Origin: Halioxenophilus aromaticivorans
GTDB lineage: Bacteria > Pseudomonadota > Gammaproteobacteria > Pseudomonadales > Cellvibrionaceae
NCBI RefSeq assembly: GCF_042850945.1
Contig: NZ_AP031496.1
Location: 310,001-374,000, forward strand
Length of the DNA stretch: 64,000 nucleotides
Reading direction: 5' to 3'
Shown piece by piece: positions 44,556 to 54,311 of this stretch. Positions within the stretch are counted from its first letter, which is position 1, and each line of letters begins with the position of its first letter. The notes below the pieces were generated by a model. That model was not told the origin of the DNA. It saw only the letters and a program-made list of their open reading frames with translations, and did not search any database. Both the position numbers and the translations under genes were made by a program.

Positions 44556-47500
44556 TGGCAGTTTCCCTCAAGCGGTAATAAGGTAAGGTCAGAAGTAGAC
44601 TTTAACGTGTCTTCGAGCAGGCATAGGGTATTGTTGCTAGCCGTTATTTCTTCTGTTTTATTTAATAACCGTACATCCAATGTAAGCTCGTCTCCCACAG
44701 TCTCTGATGGAAGCTCAACAGCCACTACTTGGGAATCTTCCCCGTTTTCACTCATGGCCTGCATGGGTTTCAGTTTAAATTGTTGCAACTTTTCGCCGGC
44801 GCTGTTTTTGATTAACAATAGCCCCGGAGGTGTTGGTACTGAACCAAGGCTATGAATTGTTACGTCGAATGCAAGTCGGCCATTGGCCCGGTCAATGTTG
44901 TTGATATCGCCGGGCTCTATGCCGATATCCGGGTAACTGTTCACCGGTGATAGAGCAGATTGTCGTTTTAGGGTAACCATTTGTAGTTGATGTGGCGGCA
45001 GACTAATGTCTACTGTACGGGCTCGGCCGAATTCAACGCTCGGTGCTTGCCTTTCCGTATCTAGGCCTTGTTCTCGCGCGTTTGATGTCACTGACCATAT
45101 GCCATGCTCGACATCCCACCCCGTGGCTGATGCCACAATCGGTGTGTCTTTAAAATTATAAGCCAAGAAGGTCATTTCAGTTGGTTTGTTGATGGCAAAT
45201 AAAATAGCCACATCCTCACCCGACACTTCAACCTGCCGCCAGCTCTCTGTGTTGTTTTTGAGATCGTTCTTCTGGTTAAACTGCCAAGACACCAAGTTAC
45301 CCGGGTAATAGGCGTTTCTCAGGTGCGCCACACCTCCCAATCGACTTCTTTGCAGCGATTCCGTTGGCATTGCCACCCTGTCAGTCCACGCCTCGGCCTC
45401 GGTTAAATACGGCAGCCTGGTTTGTTGCATGGCCAGCTCGCGCTGGTGTAACTGTGCAATGTTGTTGGTATCTCCGGTGGCTTGCCAACGAGCGAAATCC
45501 ACCAAGCTCTGTGAGTCCATTCCACCCAGATTAGCATCAATGTAATTTTGGGTACCGGAGATTTCACCGCTGGAGATCTTATGCATTAGCGATTCACTGG
45601 CTCCTAGCTGACTAAGAATATTGGCATTTAATGCCCCAATGGTTGTTAAATCTATTGACTCAATTAGTCTGATGACGGGCGCTAGGTAACGCTGATTGTT
45701 AGTCCAGCGATAGGCGGCCCAAAAATTATGTAGTGCCAACCCAGCACCACGGCCCTGGCCTTGATCCGACCGCCAGAGGATAGTTTTAGGCAGCGTGCCC
45801 TGGTCACCAGCATGTGCAAGCCAACCATCTAGTGCACTGAGTAAAAGACTACGGGTAGCAGGGTGGTTGTTATAATCCACCAGTAACAAACCTGGGTGCG
45901 TTATTAAAAAGGACCGATCAGTCTGTTTATTGTATTTTTCGCTTTGATCGATATCGCTGGCGCTAAAGTAATTCGAAATAAAATGGCTGTGGCCCTGAGT
46001 ATTTTTTTGTATCAACCTTGGGTAGTTCTGTGCTACCGCCAAAGCCTGGTGAATTACCGAGGGTGAACCCCAATTTAATTGTAGTGCCTGGGCAACGGCG
46101 TTGGTACCTTCCTCATAGGCATGCAGTTCGTCTGTTTTTAAGGTGTTTAAGCCTTGTTGCCATAAGCCGTTATTGTAACTGGCTTGCAGTAGCATTCGTT
46201 GAGATCGCCGTATTTTTTCATAATTTACCCCCATTAAGGCCAGGCCAACCCAGTGATTGGTTAGATCGGTGTCATCGGCTATACCACCGCCGAATTCACC
46301 CATAGCCGGGCCGCTGGTAAGCTGCCGGTGATCTATCCACCAATTTACAAACGCTTTATACAGCTGTAAATACTCGCGTTGAAGGACAGCCCAAGCAGGT
46401 GCACCAGAACTAGAAGGCTTATCAATAAAGCCAGTAGGGCGTTGCTCTGGATTTTTCTCGTACCACAGTGATCGGCCCAATGGGTTGGTCGGGTCAACCT
46501 TTAGCAGCTCGTTTATATCACGCTCAAATCGCTCCCATAGGGGGAACAATCGCACATTGGGTTGCTCTTCCACAAGGTTGGCCAGGTTATCACGTGCCTG
46601 TTCCAGCCGAAGTGCCCGGTGGGAGGCAATTGCATCTTTATAGGGTTTAAACCTTAGGCTAATTTCCATGCCCTTGAGTAGCTGGCTGTTAAACGCCGGT
46701 TGATTGGACGCCAAGGTTAAATACAGCGGTTTACCGGTTGGTAAAATGATGTCCTGGCTGTCCAACCAGACAGTCTGAGGGGAACCTGGCGCTATGGGGA
46801 GGGTTATATCAATGAGATCTCGCGCCGGCCAGTTAGGGTCTTTTAGTCGTATGTTTATCGGTATGACGCCATAGTCTTTTGGTGTCCCATTGTCGTTTAG
46901 TATCCGACTGTCGTTTACTATCAAAGGCAGAGCAGGTAGTGACAACAGCACGCCATCTAAGCCGGCGTGCAGATTCTGCCAAGTATAAGAAAAACGAGTA
47001 GGGGCGCCGCCTGTTGCCACCGTACGAAAATCTGCCGGCAATACCACATGCACCAATGGTAAACCTGCGTCGTGCGGCTTTGAGGGCGGAGACACCTTGG
47101 GCTGCTGTCGCAGATTCGCTGCTTTAGGGAGGGCTACTAATAGATTTTCCCGTTCCCGGGCTAGGTATCGCTGTTCAATAAATGTCTGCAGAGGCGCTAA
47201 ATTTGCAAACTGCGAAATATCGCCCGTAGGAATGGCTTGGTAATTTAACGCTATCCCATGCTTGGGCAACGCTACTGCTCCAACGTGATAAACACCCAGT
47301 TCGTTGATCGGAACACCTGGGCTGTCATTGACTAATTCTAAGTTGCCTCCGGTACGGACTCTGCCCAAATTAAGACTGGTTTTTGGCAATGGAGTACGGT
47401 GCTCTACTAACAACTGCGACCCATCGGTTTGCCTCGTTTTAAAGACGCCTTGGGCGCTGCCAAAAACCTCAATCCAATTCCAAGGCTCGTTGGCTAAACT

Positions 47501-48538
47501 AATTTGGTATTCGCTACCGGACGATGAGTAGAGATTCCAATCTGGCAATATAAAATAATCGCTCCTGCCTGGTAATTTAGAGCGGTTATACATTCCCGGC
47601 CAGGAGGTTTCTCGAATCCCATCTACACCTTTAAACACTGTCTGCTTATTATCCCGCGCGTCTAAAGTTGCTACTTTTTTAACCCCTATAACGTCGTTGG
47701 GTTTAATTAAAAGGGGTTGGTTGTAGCCTTCAAACCCTTGCTGTGTATTCCAATGGCTGAGCAGTAGTTGATTGTTTAATGCTGGTTGCGGTTGAATACT
47801 CCTATTATTAAACAACCGCTTTACGTTGTTGTCTGACAACATGACATCAAACGTTTTTACGTCATCTAACATACCAGTGCGGTCAAAACTAAAACCAGAC
47901 TCGACCTTCCAGGGGGCTATTATGCGTTGCATAGGCCCCATGCCCCAAAGCTCTTGATCTAGATGGGCAAGCTGCTGTTTTTCAACTAACAATTCGCCGT
48001 TGAGCCATAGCTTTATTCCCCATCGTTCGTCCCAAGCAAAGGTAAGATGCTGCCAAGTATTTAGCAACGTTGGCGATAGTACCGCGGATTTAATTCTAAT
48101 CCGAGCTTGGCCAATATCAGTGACGAAGGCTTCAAACCCGTTCCCGTTCCAATCAATTCTCAACCAATCAAAATCCCAGGTTGAACTGTCCGCACTGCTC
48201 ACCCTGAAAATGGGCATGGGCGAGTTTTGATGATCTTCTTGTGTTCTAAAGAAAAACGCTAAGGTGCCTTGTCGGGCATAAAGGTTGCCACCGGCCGGCC
48301 AAGATAGGGCCAACTTTGATGAAAGATTAAGCACCGAGCCTCGTCCGACGGCCTCAGTTACATTAACGCCGCTTGCAAAGATAGGGTTTAGCCTTCCAGA
48401 AGACGTTATTGCTTGTAGCCCACGCTCACCGTCAATGCGCATTAATTCGTGAGCCGATAGCAAAGGAGGCTGCGCATCAGCGCGGACAAAAGCGGTGAAA
48501 ATTACTAGCACTGCACACAAAGTTCGTATTGCTAACAT
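44552..48538 (-). CDS. Large secreted LamG protein with toroid-like region, unknown activity
   Basis: Protein of 1328 residues from ATG 48538 (a TTG 12 bases earlier is less likely). Order seen: signal peptide (MLAIRTLCAVLVIFTAFVRADA); a LamG/concanavalin-type domain (about 85-235, WDFDWLRIDWNGNGFEAFV, WQHLTFAWDERWGIKLWLNG); beta-rich middle regions; a helical, (alpha/alpha)-barrel-like region (about 680-1110) with GPAMGEFGGGIADDTDLTNH, GHSHFISNYF and RGAGLALHNFWAAYRWTN; and a C-terminal CARDB-like Ig domain (about 1205-1320). I do not recognise a described CAZy family. Its coupling to the acetylesterase and its setting suggest an enzyme acting on RG-I or its side chains. Confidence 0.8.
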   Translation of the reverse strand: MLAIRTLCAVLVIFTAFVRADAQPPLLSAHELMRIDGERGLQAITSSGRLNPIFASGVNVTEAVGRGSVLNLSSKLALSWPAGGNLYARQGTLAFFFRTQEDHQNSPMPIFRVSSADSSTWDFDWLRIDWNGNGFEAFVTDIGQARIRIKSAVLSPTLLNTWQHLTFAWDERWGIKLWLNGELLVEKQQLAHLDQELWGMGPMQRIIAPWKVESGFSFDRTGMLDDVKTFDVMLSDNNVKRLFNNRSIQPQPALNNQLLLSHWNTQQGFEGYNQPLLIKPNDVIGVKKVATLDARDNKQTVFKGVDGIRETSWPGMYNRSKLPGRSDYFILPDWNLYSSSGSEYQISLANEPWNWIEVFGSAQGVFKTRQTDGSQLLVEHRTPLPKTSLNLGRVRTGGNLELVNDSPGVPINELGVYHVGAVALPKHGIALNYQAIPTGDISQFANLAPLQTFIEQRYLARERENLLVALPKAANLRQQPKVSPPSKPHDAGLPLVHVVLPADFRTVATGGAPTRFSYTWQNLHAGLDGVLLSLPALPLIVNDSRILNDNGTPKDYGVIPINIRLKDPNWPARDLIDITLPIAPGSPQTVWLDSQDIILPTGKPLYLTLASNQPAFNSQLLKGMEISLRFKPYKDAIASHRALRLEQARDNLANLVEEQPNVRLFPLWERFERDINELLKVDPTNPLGRSLWYEKNPEQRPTGFIDKPSSSGAPAWAVLQREYLQLYKAFVNWWIDHRQLTSGPAMGEFGGGIADDTDLTNHWVGLALMGVNYEKIRRSQRMLLQASYNNGLWQQGLNTLKTDELHAYEEGTNAVAQALQLNWGSPSVIHQALAVAQNYPRLIQKNTQGHSHFISNYFSASDIDQSEKYNKQTDRSFLITHPGLLLVDYNNHPATRSLLLSALDGWLAHAGDQGTLPKTILWRSDQGQGRGAGLALHNFWAAYRWTNNQRYLAPVIRLIESIDLTTIGALNANILSQLGASESLMHKISSGEISGTQNYIDANLGGMDSQSLVDFARWQATGDTNNIAQLHQRELAMQQTRLPYLTEAEAWTDRVAMPTESLQRSRLGGVAHLRNAYYPGNLVSWQFNQKNDLKNNTESWRQVEVSGEDVAILFAINKPTEMTFLAYNFKDTPIVASATGWDVEHGIWSVTSNAREQGLDTERQAPSVEFGRARTVDISLPPHQLQMVTLKRQSALSPVNSYPDIGIEPGDINNIDRANGRLAFDVTIHSLGSVPTPPGLLLIKNSAGEKLQQFKLKPMQAMSENGEDSQVVAVELPSETVGDELTLDVRLLNKTEEITASNNTLCLLEDTLKSTSDLTLLPLEGNCH

Positions 48539-48653
48539 CTCGTTTACCAAGTATTTTTATTCTTATTCAGTCTTCATGTTAAACAACCAGCGTTGCAAAA
48601 GCCGTTTTAATGTCAGGTGTCATTATACTGCTTGATTTAGTGCCTTAAAAACT

Positions 48654-48667
48654 GATCACAGGTGATC
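48654..48667 (+). promoter_or_regulatory. Inverted repeat covering the ribosome site of the small LamG gene
   Basis: GATCAC-AG-GTGATC overlaps the AGGTGA ribosome site (48660-48665), six bases before the ATG at 48672. It could serve as an operator or limit ribosome access. The two-base spacer is too short for a tight RNA loop unless inner pairs stay open. Confidence 0.35.
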
Positions 48668-48671
48668 TTAT

Positions 48672-49343
48672 ATGCTTAATTTCAGGCCCAGCATTGTTGT
48701 GTTGGCTATTGCGTTTGGTGTAATGGCCATTACAACCTCAATCCAAGCTGGCGATACAAAAGCCAGCGCTAATTACAAAAAGAATAAAATCCTACAGCCA
48801 GGGCGCACAATCGTAGACTGCGTTCCAAGCACTTACTTTAATGGCATTAATGACCAGCTAGTGCTGAAAAACGAATTATTGGCGCAGGCGGCGGAATTCA
48901 CAGTTGAAGCCATTATTTACCCCCTAAACGCGTTTAAAACCAGCCCACAGCCCAGATTTGTGCATCTGGAATCTCCAACCGACCCCAGTCACCGCTTAAC
49001 CATGGAGCTCAGAATCACCGATAATCGTACTTGGTATTTCGATACCTTTATTAGCTCACCAAAAGGTGAGTTGGTGTTAATCGATTCCAGCAAAACCCAC
49101 CCGGTGGACCAATGGCATCACATCGCTATTAGTTACAAAAAAAGGCGTTTAACCAGCTATATTGATTACTCTGTTGAGTTACAAGGAGACACTGCATTTA
49201 AACCCTTTACCGAGCCACAATGGGTATCCGTCGGAGCTCGTCTAAACCAAGTGTATTGGTTTAACGGCTATATCCATAGGATAGAGGTTACTCCTAAAGC
49301 ACTATCTTCCCGCGACTTTAAGCTGTCTATACCGCACTGTTAA
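48672..49343 (+). CDS. Small secreted LamG-domain protein
   Basis: Protein of 223 residues: signal peptide (about 1-26, SIVVLAIAFGVMAITTSIQA) and one LamG-type jelly roll (about 55-215), with FTVEAIIYPLNAFKT, DQWHHIAISYKKRRLTSYID and WFNGYIHRIEVTPKALSSRD. Two Cys (near the start of the domain and at the C-terminus, SIPHC) may form a disulfide closing the fold. There is no catalytic domain, so it is probably a carbohydrate-binding accessory protein. It is divergent from the large LamG gene, and its stop overlaps the convergent GH28 stop. Confidence 0.75.
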   Translation: MLNFRPSIVVLAIAFGVMAITTSIQAGDTKASANYKKNKILQPGRTIVDCVPSTYFNGINDQLVLKNELLAQAAEFTVEAIIYPLNAFKTSPQPRFVHLESPTDPSHRLTMELRITDNRTWYFDTFISSPKGELVLIDSSKTHPVDQWHHIAISYKKRRLTSYIDYSVELQGDTAFKPFTEPQWVSVGARLNQVYWFNGYIHRIEVTPKALSSRDFKLSIPHC

Positions 49344-51004
49344 TATCGTGCACTCCGCACGTTACCCAGGTGAACTTCACCTAAGCCATTACTGCCATTT
49401 ATATGCACATCACTAGCATCTTCAATTACCAGCCAATCGGCCTGCGCTTTCGGTTGCGTATTGACCCGCTGCACGCTCACTGAGTGTGTTTTGGCAAGGT
49501 ATACACCGGCGCGGGTATCTTTGTGATCATTACTGATTTCAACGTCACTCAGGTTAATACCTTTACCATGCAGAATGTAAGCGCCGTAGGCCGGTAGTAC
49601 GCCAAACATGCTCGGCTCAGGGTAACCTGCAGCAGCTAGGTATTCGCCCTTACTGTGCAGATACTTTTGTTTATCAAAGAAAAAGGGGTTAACCAAATGA
49701 TCCGGTTGATCTTCAACGTCCGACCAAGTCAAACCGCTATTCGGTTCAATACGAATATCCTTCAAAGTAACATTTTCCACCGGCGATCCCGGTAACCCGG
49801 CGATGATTACCGGGTAGGTACTGTTAACATTACTGGCTATCACATTACTGACTTTGACGCCGCTGATTCGCCCGGGCGCAATGCCCGTGGGGCCGCGTAA
49901 CCGAGCCCCCAGGCGAATAAATATGGGGGAACTGCTTACGTCTCGCATAGTGAGATTGCTGGCTACCACATTGGTGATTGAACCACCGTCTACGGTTTCT
50001 ATAGCCAACCCTCTTGAGCGATCAAACACAATATTATTCAGTGTAATATTGTGAAAGCCACCATTGGACTCCGTACCCAGTTTGATGCGCCCCGTAGGGC
50101 CGTCGCCATCCGGCGCGCGGGTTGTGGTAGTTTGATAGGTTCCATCTAGAACCGTACCCACATCGTAGCCACTAACAATACTGTTGCTTATGGTGACGTT
50201 TTCAGTAGGGATTGCTGCGCCTAACACAAAGGAGCTTTTGAGAACGATTGCGTCGTCATTGGGAGAATTAACCACAACATTGTTGATTCGCACATTTTTG
50301 CAAACATCGATATCGATACCATCACGATTGCTGTCAATGATTACACTATCAATTAGCAGGTTGTTGATTCCTGTTGCCAGCACGGCGAAATGGCCGCCGC
50401 GCAGTATATTAATATCCCGCAACGCGATATTTTTTCCGCCCTTAATAGCAAGTGTTTTATTGCCCGGCTGCCGGCTGGGCTTCGGCCCTAAGGGTGGGTA
50501 AAGCCCTTTCCACAAACCACTGCCGTCAATTAGGCCACCACCGGTCAATGTAAAATGGGAGATGTCCTCGCCCCAGATTAAACTGTTGCGAAAGTGACTG
50601 TGACCAAAATCTTGGTACTTGTGGGTATCCCCCCAAATATTGGGCTCGGGCGCATGGTATCCCTGTGAATGTTCGTTTGGATTGGCCGCCAACAAGGTTG
50701 CGCCAGGTAAGATTTTAAGAGTGATATGGCTAAACACCTGCAGGCTGAAACTTAGGTATACGCCACTGGGAATCCAGACCTCTCCGCCACCAGCCTCATT
50801 AGCAGCGTCGAGGGCGGCTTGTATTGCTGCGGTATCCAACCTTTTTCCATCGCCAATTGCACCAAAATCCATGACGTTATAAACAGCATTATTACGGCTA
50901 ACATTGAGCACTTTTTTACTCTGGTGGTTGGGTTGTGCAAGCAGAGGGGCTGAAGTGCACAGAAGCAGTAAAAGGCAGGAAACTCTGCTTGCGAACAATC
51001 TCAT
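49340..51004 (-). CDS. GH28 family glycoside hydrolase (galacturonidase-like)
   Basis: Secreted right-handed beta-helix enzyme (554 residues; signal peptide RVSCLLLLLCTSAPLLAQ). The start VMDFGAIGDGKRLDTAAIQAALDAANEAGGGEVWIPSG is split over the usual GH28 N-terminal block. Catalytic-region features are SNRDGIDIDVCKNV and NSPNDDAIVLKS for the acidic residues and GRIKLGTESNGGFHNI for the RIK motif. The usual GHG histidine motif is not obvious. GH28 includes polygalacturonases and rhamnogalacturonan galacturonidases; the locus favours the latter or an exo-acting form. Its 3' end overlaps the convergent LamG gene. Confidence 0.88.
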   Translation of the reverse strand: MRLFASRVSCLLLLLCTSAPLLAQPNHQSKKVLNVSRNNAVYNVMDFGAIGDGKRLDTAAIQAALDAANEAGGGEVWIPSGVYLSFSLQVFSHITLKILPGATLLAANPNEHSQGYHAPEPNIWGDTHKYQDFGHSHFRNSLIWGEDISHFTLTGGGLIDGSGLWKGLYPPLGPKPSRQPGNKTLAIKGGKNIALRDINILRGGHFAVLATGINNLLIDSVIIDSNRDGIDIDVCKNVRINNVVVNSPNDDAIVLKSSFVLGAAIPTENVTISNSIVSGYDVGTVLDGTYQTTTTRAPDGDGPTGRIKLGTESNGGFHNITLNNIVFDRSRGLAIETVDGGSITNVVASNLTMRDVSSSPIFIRLGARLRGPTGIAPGRISGVKVSNVIASNVNSTYPVIIAGLPGSPVENVTLKDIRIEPNSGLTWSDVEDQPDHLVNPFFFDKQKYLHSKGEYLAAAGYPEPSMFGVLPAYGAYILHGKGINLSDVEISNDHKDTRAGVYLAKTHSVSVQRVNTQPKAQADWLVIEDASDVHINGSNGLGEVHLGNVRSARY

Positions 51005-51054
51005 TTAGATCACAATCTCACTCGGGCTTATAGTTTGATAATAAATAAGAGAGA

Positions 51055-51079
51055 ACCACCAATGCGGTGCATCGGTGGT
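51055..51079 (-). terminator. Hairpin terminator after the RG-I TonB receptor
   Basis: Stem ACCACC-A-ATGC / GCAT-C-GGTGGT with one mismatch and the loop GGT. On the - strand it is followed by TCTCTCTTATTTATT. It lies between the receptor stop (51099) and the GH28 start (51004), so the two leftward genes may be separate units. Confidence 0.6.
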
Positions 51080-51098
51080 GATAGCTTTTTAAACTGAA

Positions 51099-54032
51099 TT
51101 ACATTGAATAAGTGAAGCCTGCGGTAAGCTCACGGCCGGAGTATCGGTTCTCACTTAAACGACCGGGACCATTCAGGTAGACATTGCCTTCCTCGGTGAG
51201 GTTACGAGCATCAACATAGAACTTAAAATTCTCCAACGCACCTTGAGGCCTAAAAACAACTTTCGCATCTAGGAACCCAGCATCGTCCACATACACTGGG
51301 TTACCGCCACGGTCTGCGGGGATGTGCAAATAGGCATCGCGGTAGTTATAGGCCAGTTTTACACTGAGCATATCCGTTTCGTAAAACAAGGTGATGTTGT
51401 AGCTGTCTTCAGACTGAGAGGGCAACGGTAATTCTTCATTGGTTAGCTGATTAAACAGCCCGGTGTCTTCGCCCTCGAGGTGGGTGAAGTTGGCACTAAC
51501 GCCGGTATTTTGCAAAATGCCAGGTAAACTACTGAAAAAAGTCGAAGCTGTAAGCTCGTATCCTTCCGTAGTTGCTCCGGAACCATTCACCACCTGAGTG
51601 ACATCATACAAAGTGCCGTCGTTAAAATAGTTAACACCGAATTGCTCGTCTCGCTCCAACACCCAGGTATCCAGCTCTTTCTTGAATAACGCCGCAGACA
51701 AGAAAGTGTCTTCGGTTGCGTACCAGTTTATGGCTAGATCCAGCTGTTTGGCTCGATAGGGATCCAATCTAGGGTTACCAGCACTACAGGTATTGGTGTA
51801 TCCCAGGTTGAGGGACTCCGTATCCAACCGAATAAGACAGGTGGCAGCGATATTTAAGTCTTTACCTTTTGGGTGAGCCATCACTTTGGCAGCGCCGGCG
51901 TACAAGATCAGTTGGTCCGGAATGATTCCGAGGTTCACGTTTAAACTGGGTAAAAAGTCGCTGTAGTCGTTGGAGAGAGTACGTTCATCGTTATAGGCCA
52001 TTGGGTGATTCGGGTCTAAAACGTTACCCAAGGACGGGTCTGATGGATCAACATCCACTTGAACCTCAACCAATGCATTACCAGAAGTATCGGCTTCAGT
52101 ACGAACATAGCGCGCACCTACGTTACCCCATACAGGCAAACCCGCGACCTCCGTGGCAAAATCCAACTGTAAATACAGTGCCTGGATATTTCGTTCAACA
52201 TCGTAATAAGATACTTCAGGGATGGCGAGTTCATCAGCGGAAATATTACCCGCATGGGTGGCCAAGAAATCGTTATAGAAACCAGCGGCATTAAACCCTA
52301 ACCAGCCATCAATAACCGGTACGCCGGCATCGTAGCTGCCCAAGAAGTTATCTAGCATATAAGAATTACGGCTGATTAGCGCAGCGTTTTCTTCCAGCGT
52401 CCAGGTATCACCGCCGTAATCGTTACCAATAATACGTGTTATGCGTCGGTCCGAACGGGAGTAACCGATATCTTCTTTACTGATCCTAAATCCAGTTCGC
52501 AGTTTTGTGATAAAACCGTCGTCGAAGTTGTAGGTAAGGTCCAACTTAGCCGTGGTTAGCTCATCTTTGGTTTCTATGGGTTTGTCGTAAATACGCGAGT
52601 AAAACCAATAGGACTCTGGCTCGTTCATAGTGAACGTTTGTGATGGGTCTGCACTGTTTAGTCCGGTATCTAAATCGTAAACCGGTGAACCATCGCCAGA
52701 GAACTCCGCCAATACGTTGCCCACGCCATTGGCATTAACCCGCGACTCACGTTGATAAATCTTTTGATCCTGTGTGGAATGACCAATTGAACCTTGTATA
52801 TTGAGGTTACCGGCATCAAAATCGAATCCCGCATCGAATATACCCGATTCTAGCTTCCAATCGTTATGCACCGCACGGTTAACAATGGTGGCTTCTTCGG
52901 TAACGAACGACGAGGCATTGTGGTTAGCGCCCACGGTAAAGCTGTTAGGGTCCAAATTGCTTTCGCTGGCTACCTCTAGTTGCATGTTGCTGTCTACCTG
53001 TACAAAATCCCGAGTATTGTAGGTGTAACCAACGTGAGCGGATAACGAATCCGATAACTCAAATTGCAACATGCCGTTAGCGCTTAAACGATCTTCGTCT
53101 CGCTCCCATATACTGGTGCGAGGAATACGCGCTCGGAAGTCGTACCACTGTGCTTCACAGGTTGAGTCTGGGCAATTGGCTACGTCGGTTATGTTAGCGT
53201 AATCTGGGTCTTCAAAGGTTTTATCTGGCGAATTATCGTAATCCGCTTGCCGAACCCACTCTGTGTTACGCAAGGCATGGTAAGTGCTCTGCCGATCAGC
53301 CATGGTAACGTTTAATAAGCCACCCACTTTTTCAGTAAATTTATAAACACCGGTTAAGTTGTACTTTTGGCTGTTCGCCTCCATCAGATCGTTGTACTGG
53401 TTCTCAGCACTGAGTTGAAAATAGTGCTCGTCAAAGTCGTTCGGTTTGCGCGTGACCACCTGAATGGTACCGCCGATGCCGCCCTCGGTAAGCCTGGCTT
53501 CTGAACCTTTGATCACATCCAACGCTTTAACCAATTCCGACGCCATGCTGGCAAAATCCACCGAGCGCCCGGCGCTGGCAAATGGGTCTGATGCTCCGAT
53601 GGCGGCTTGCCCATTGACCTCTACGTTCACTAACTGCGGTTCTACACCGCGAATACTAACGCTGGTTCCCTCGCCAAATTCACGGCCTATCTGCACACCG
53701 GTGACCCTTTGCAAGGCCTCACTGACGTTTTTATCAGGAAATTGGCCGATGTCTTCAGCCACAATGGAGTCTGTAGCCGTGCCGGCAGCTTTTTTGCGAT
53801 CGATAGCACTTCGCATACTGGCGCGTATTCCAACCACCTCAACTTCTTCAATGGCGGCAATGGGCATAGACTCGCTTTCCGCTTCGTCGGCGGACTGTGC
53901 CAAAACCGCATGGGCACCCAATGCTAGGCTACCGGCTAGCGCACAGCGAATGCCGTAAGCAAGCCCGGATTGTTTTAGCATTAGCGGTAGAGAAGGGGTA
54001 TAAGCAATTGATTTAACGATGGTTTTATTCAT
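51099..54032 (-). CDS. TonB-dependent receptor of the rhamnogalacturonan locus
   Basis: Outer-membrane transporter of 977 residues from ATG 54032. The frame continues 141 bases upstream with a non-signal-like Arg/Lys-rich start, while ATG 54032 gives a signal sequence (LAYGIRCALAGSLALGAHAV followed by LAQS). It has a TonB-box-like segment (IEEVEVVGIRASMRSAIDRK), a plug (SIVAEDIGQFPDKNVSEALQ, GVQIGREFGEGTSVSIRGV, GGIGGTIQVVTRKP) and a barrel ending ELTAGFTYSM. It is of the Caulobacter/Xanthomonas carbohydrate type (TIGR01782-like), which imports oligosaccharides. It is divergent from kdgF across an operator-like palindrome, and its cargo is likely RG-I oligomers. Confidence 0.9.
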   Translation of the reverse strand: MNKTIVKSIAYTPSLPLMLKQSGLAYGIRCALAGSLALGAHAVLAQSADEAESESMPIAAIEEVEVVGIRASMRSAIDRKKAAGTATDSIVAEDIGQFPDKNVSEALQRVTGVQIGREFGEGTSVSIRGVEPQLVNVEVNGQAAIGASDPFASAGRSVDFASMASELVKALDVIKGSEARLTEGGIGGTIQVVTRKPNDFDEHYFQLSAENQYNDLMEANSQKYNLTGVYKFTEKVGGLLNVTMADRQSTYHALRNTEWVRQADYDNSPDKTFEDPDYANITDVANCPDSTCEAQWYDFRARIPRTSIWERDEDRLSANGMLQFELSDSLSAHVGYTYNTRDFVQVDSNMQLEVASESNLDPNSFTVGANHNASSFVTEEATIVNRAVHNDWKLESGIFDAGFDFDAGNLNIQGSIGHSTQDQKIYQRESRVNANGVGNVLAEFSGDGSPVYDLDTGLNSADPSQTFTMNEPESYWFYSRIYDKPIETKDELTTAKLDLTYNFDDGFITKLRTGFRISKEDIGYSRSDRRITRIIGNDYGGDTWTLEENAALISRNSYMLDNFLGSYDAGVPVIDGWLGFNAAGFYNDFLATHAGNISADELAIPEVSYYDVERNIQALYLQLDFATEVAGLPVWGNVGARYVRTEADTSGNALVEVQVDVDPSDPSLGNVLDPNHPMAYNDERTLSNDYSDFLPSLNVNLGIIPDQLILYAGAAKVMAHPKGKDLNIAATCLIRLDTESLNLGYTNTCSAGNPRLDPYRAKQLDLAINWYATEDTFLSAALFKKELDTWVLERDEQFGVNYFNDGTLYDVTQVVNGSGATTEGYELTASTFFSSLPGILQNTGVSANFTHLEGEDTGLFNQLTNEELPLPSQSEDSYNITLFYETDMLSVKLAYNYRDAYLHIPADRGGNPVYVDDAGFLDAKVVFRPQGALENFKFYVDARNLTEEGNVYLNGPGRLSENRYSGRELTAGFTYSM

Positions 54033-54198
54033 ACAGGATGAACCTCTCAGCAACCGGTTATTAGTTTTTATAGTGCTGCCGTGCGGTTGTATTTGAATGC
54101 TTGCCTGAGCAGATTTGCACGCAAATGACGTTTTTCGCCGCCGGTTGATCAAAATATCCCACAGCTCAATCATTGCGGCAAAGTCTAAATGAATGGGA

Positions 54199-54212
54199 GT
54201 TCATATATGAAC
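54199..54212. promoter_or_regulatory. Candidate IclR operator, site 3 (GTTCATATATGAAC)
   Basis: Perfect 14-bp palindrome in the divergent region, 166 bases before the receptor ATG and 99 bases before the kdgF GTG. It matches the sites at 31290 and 32255, more than 20 kb away. Confidence 0.72.
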
Positions 54213-54311
54213 CAAAAAGCGTTTTTTCGTCGTTTAACGCTGGTGTTTAAGATAGCGTAGCTACCATAAATGAACTGTTTAAATTCTCTTTTCAAATAAA
54301 AGGATAAAAAC

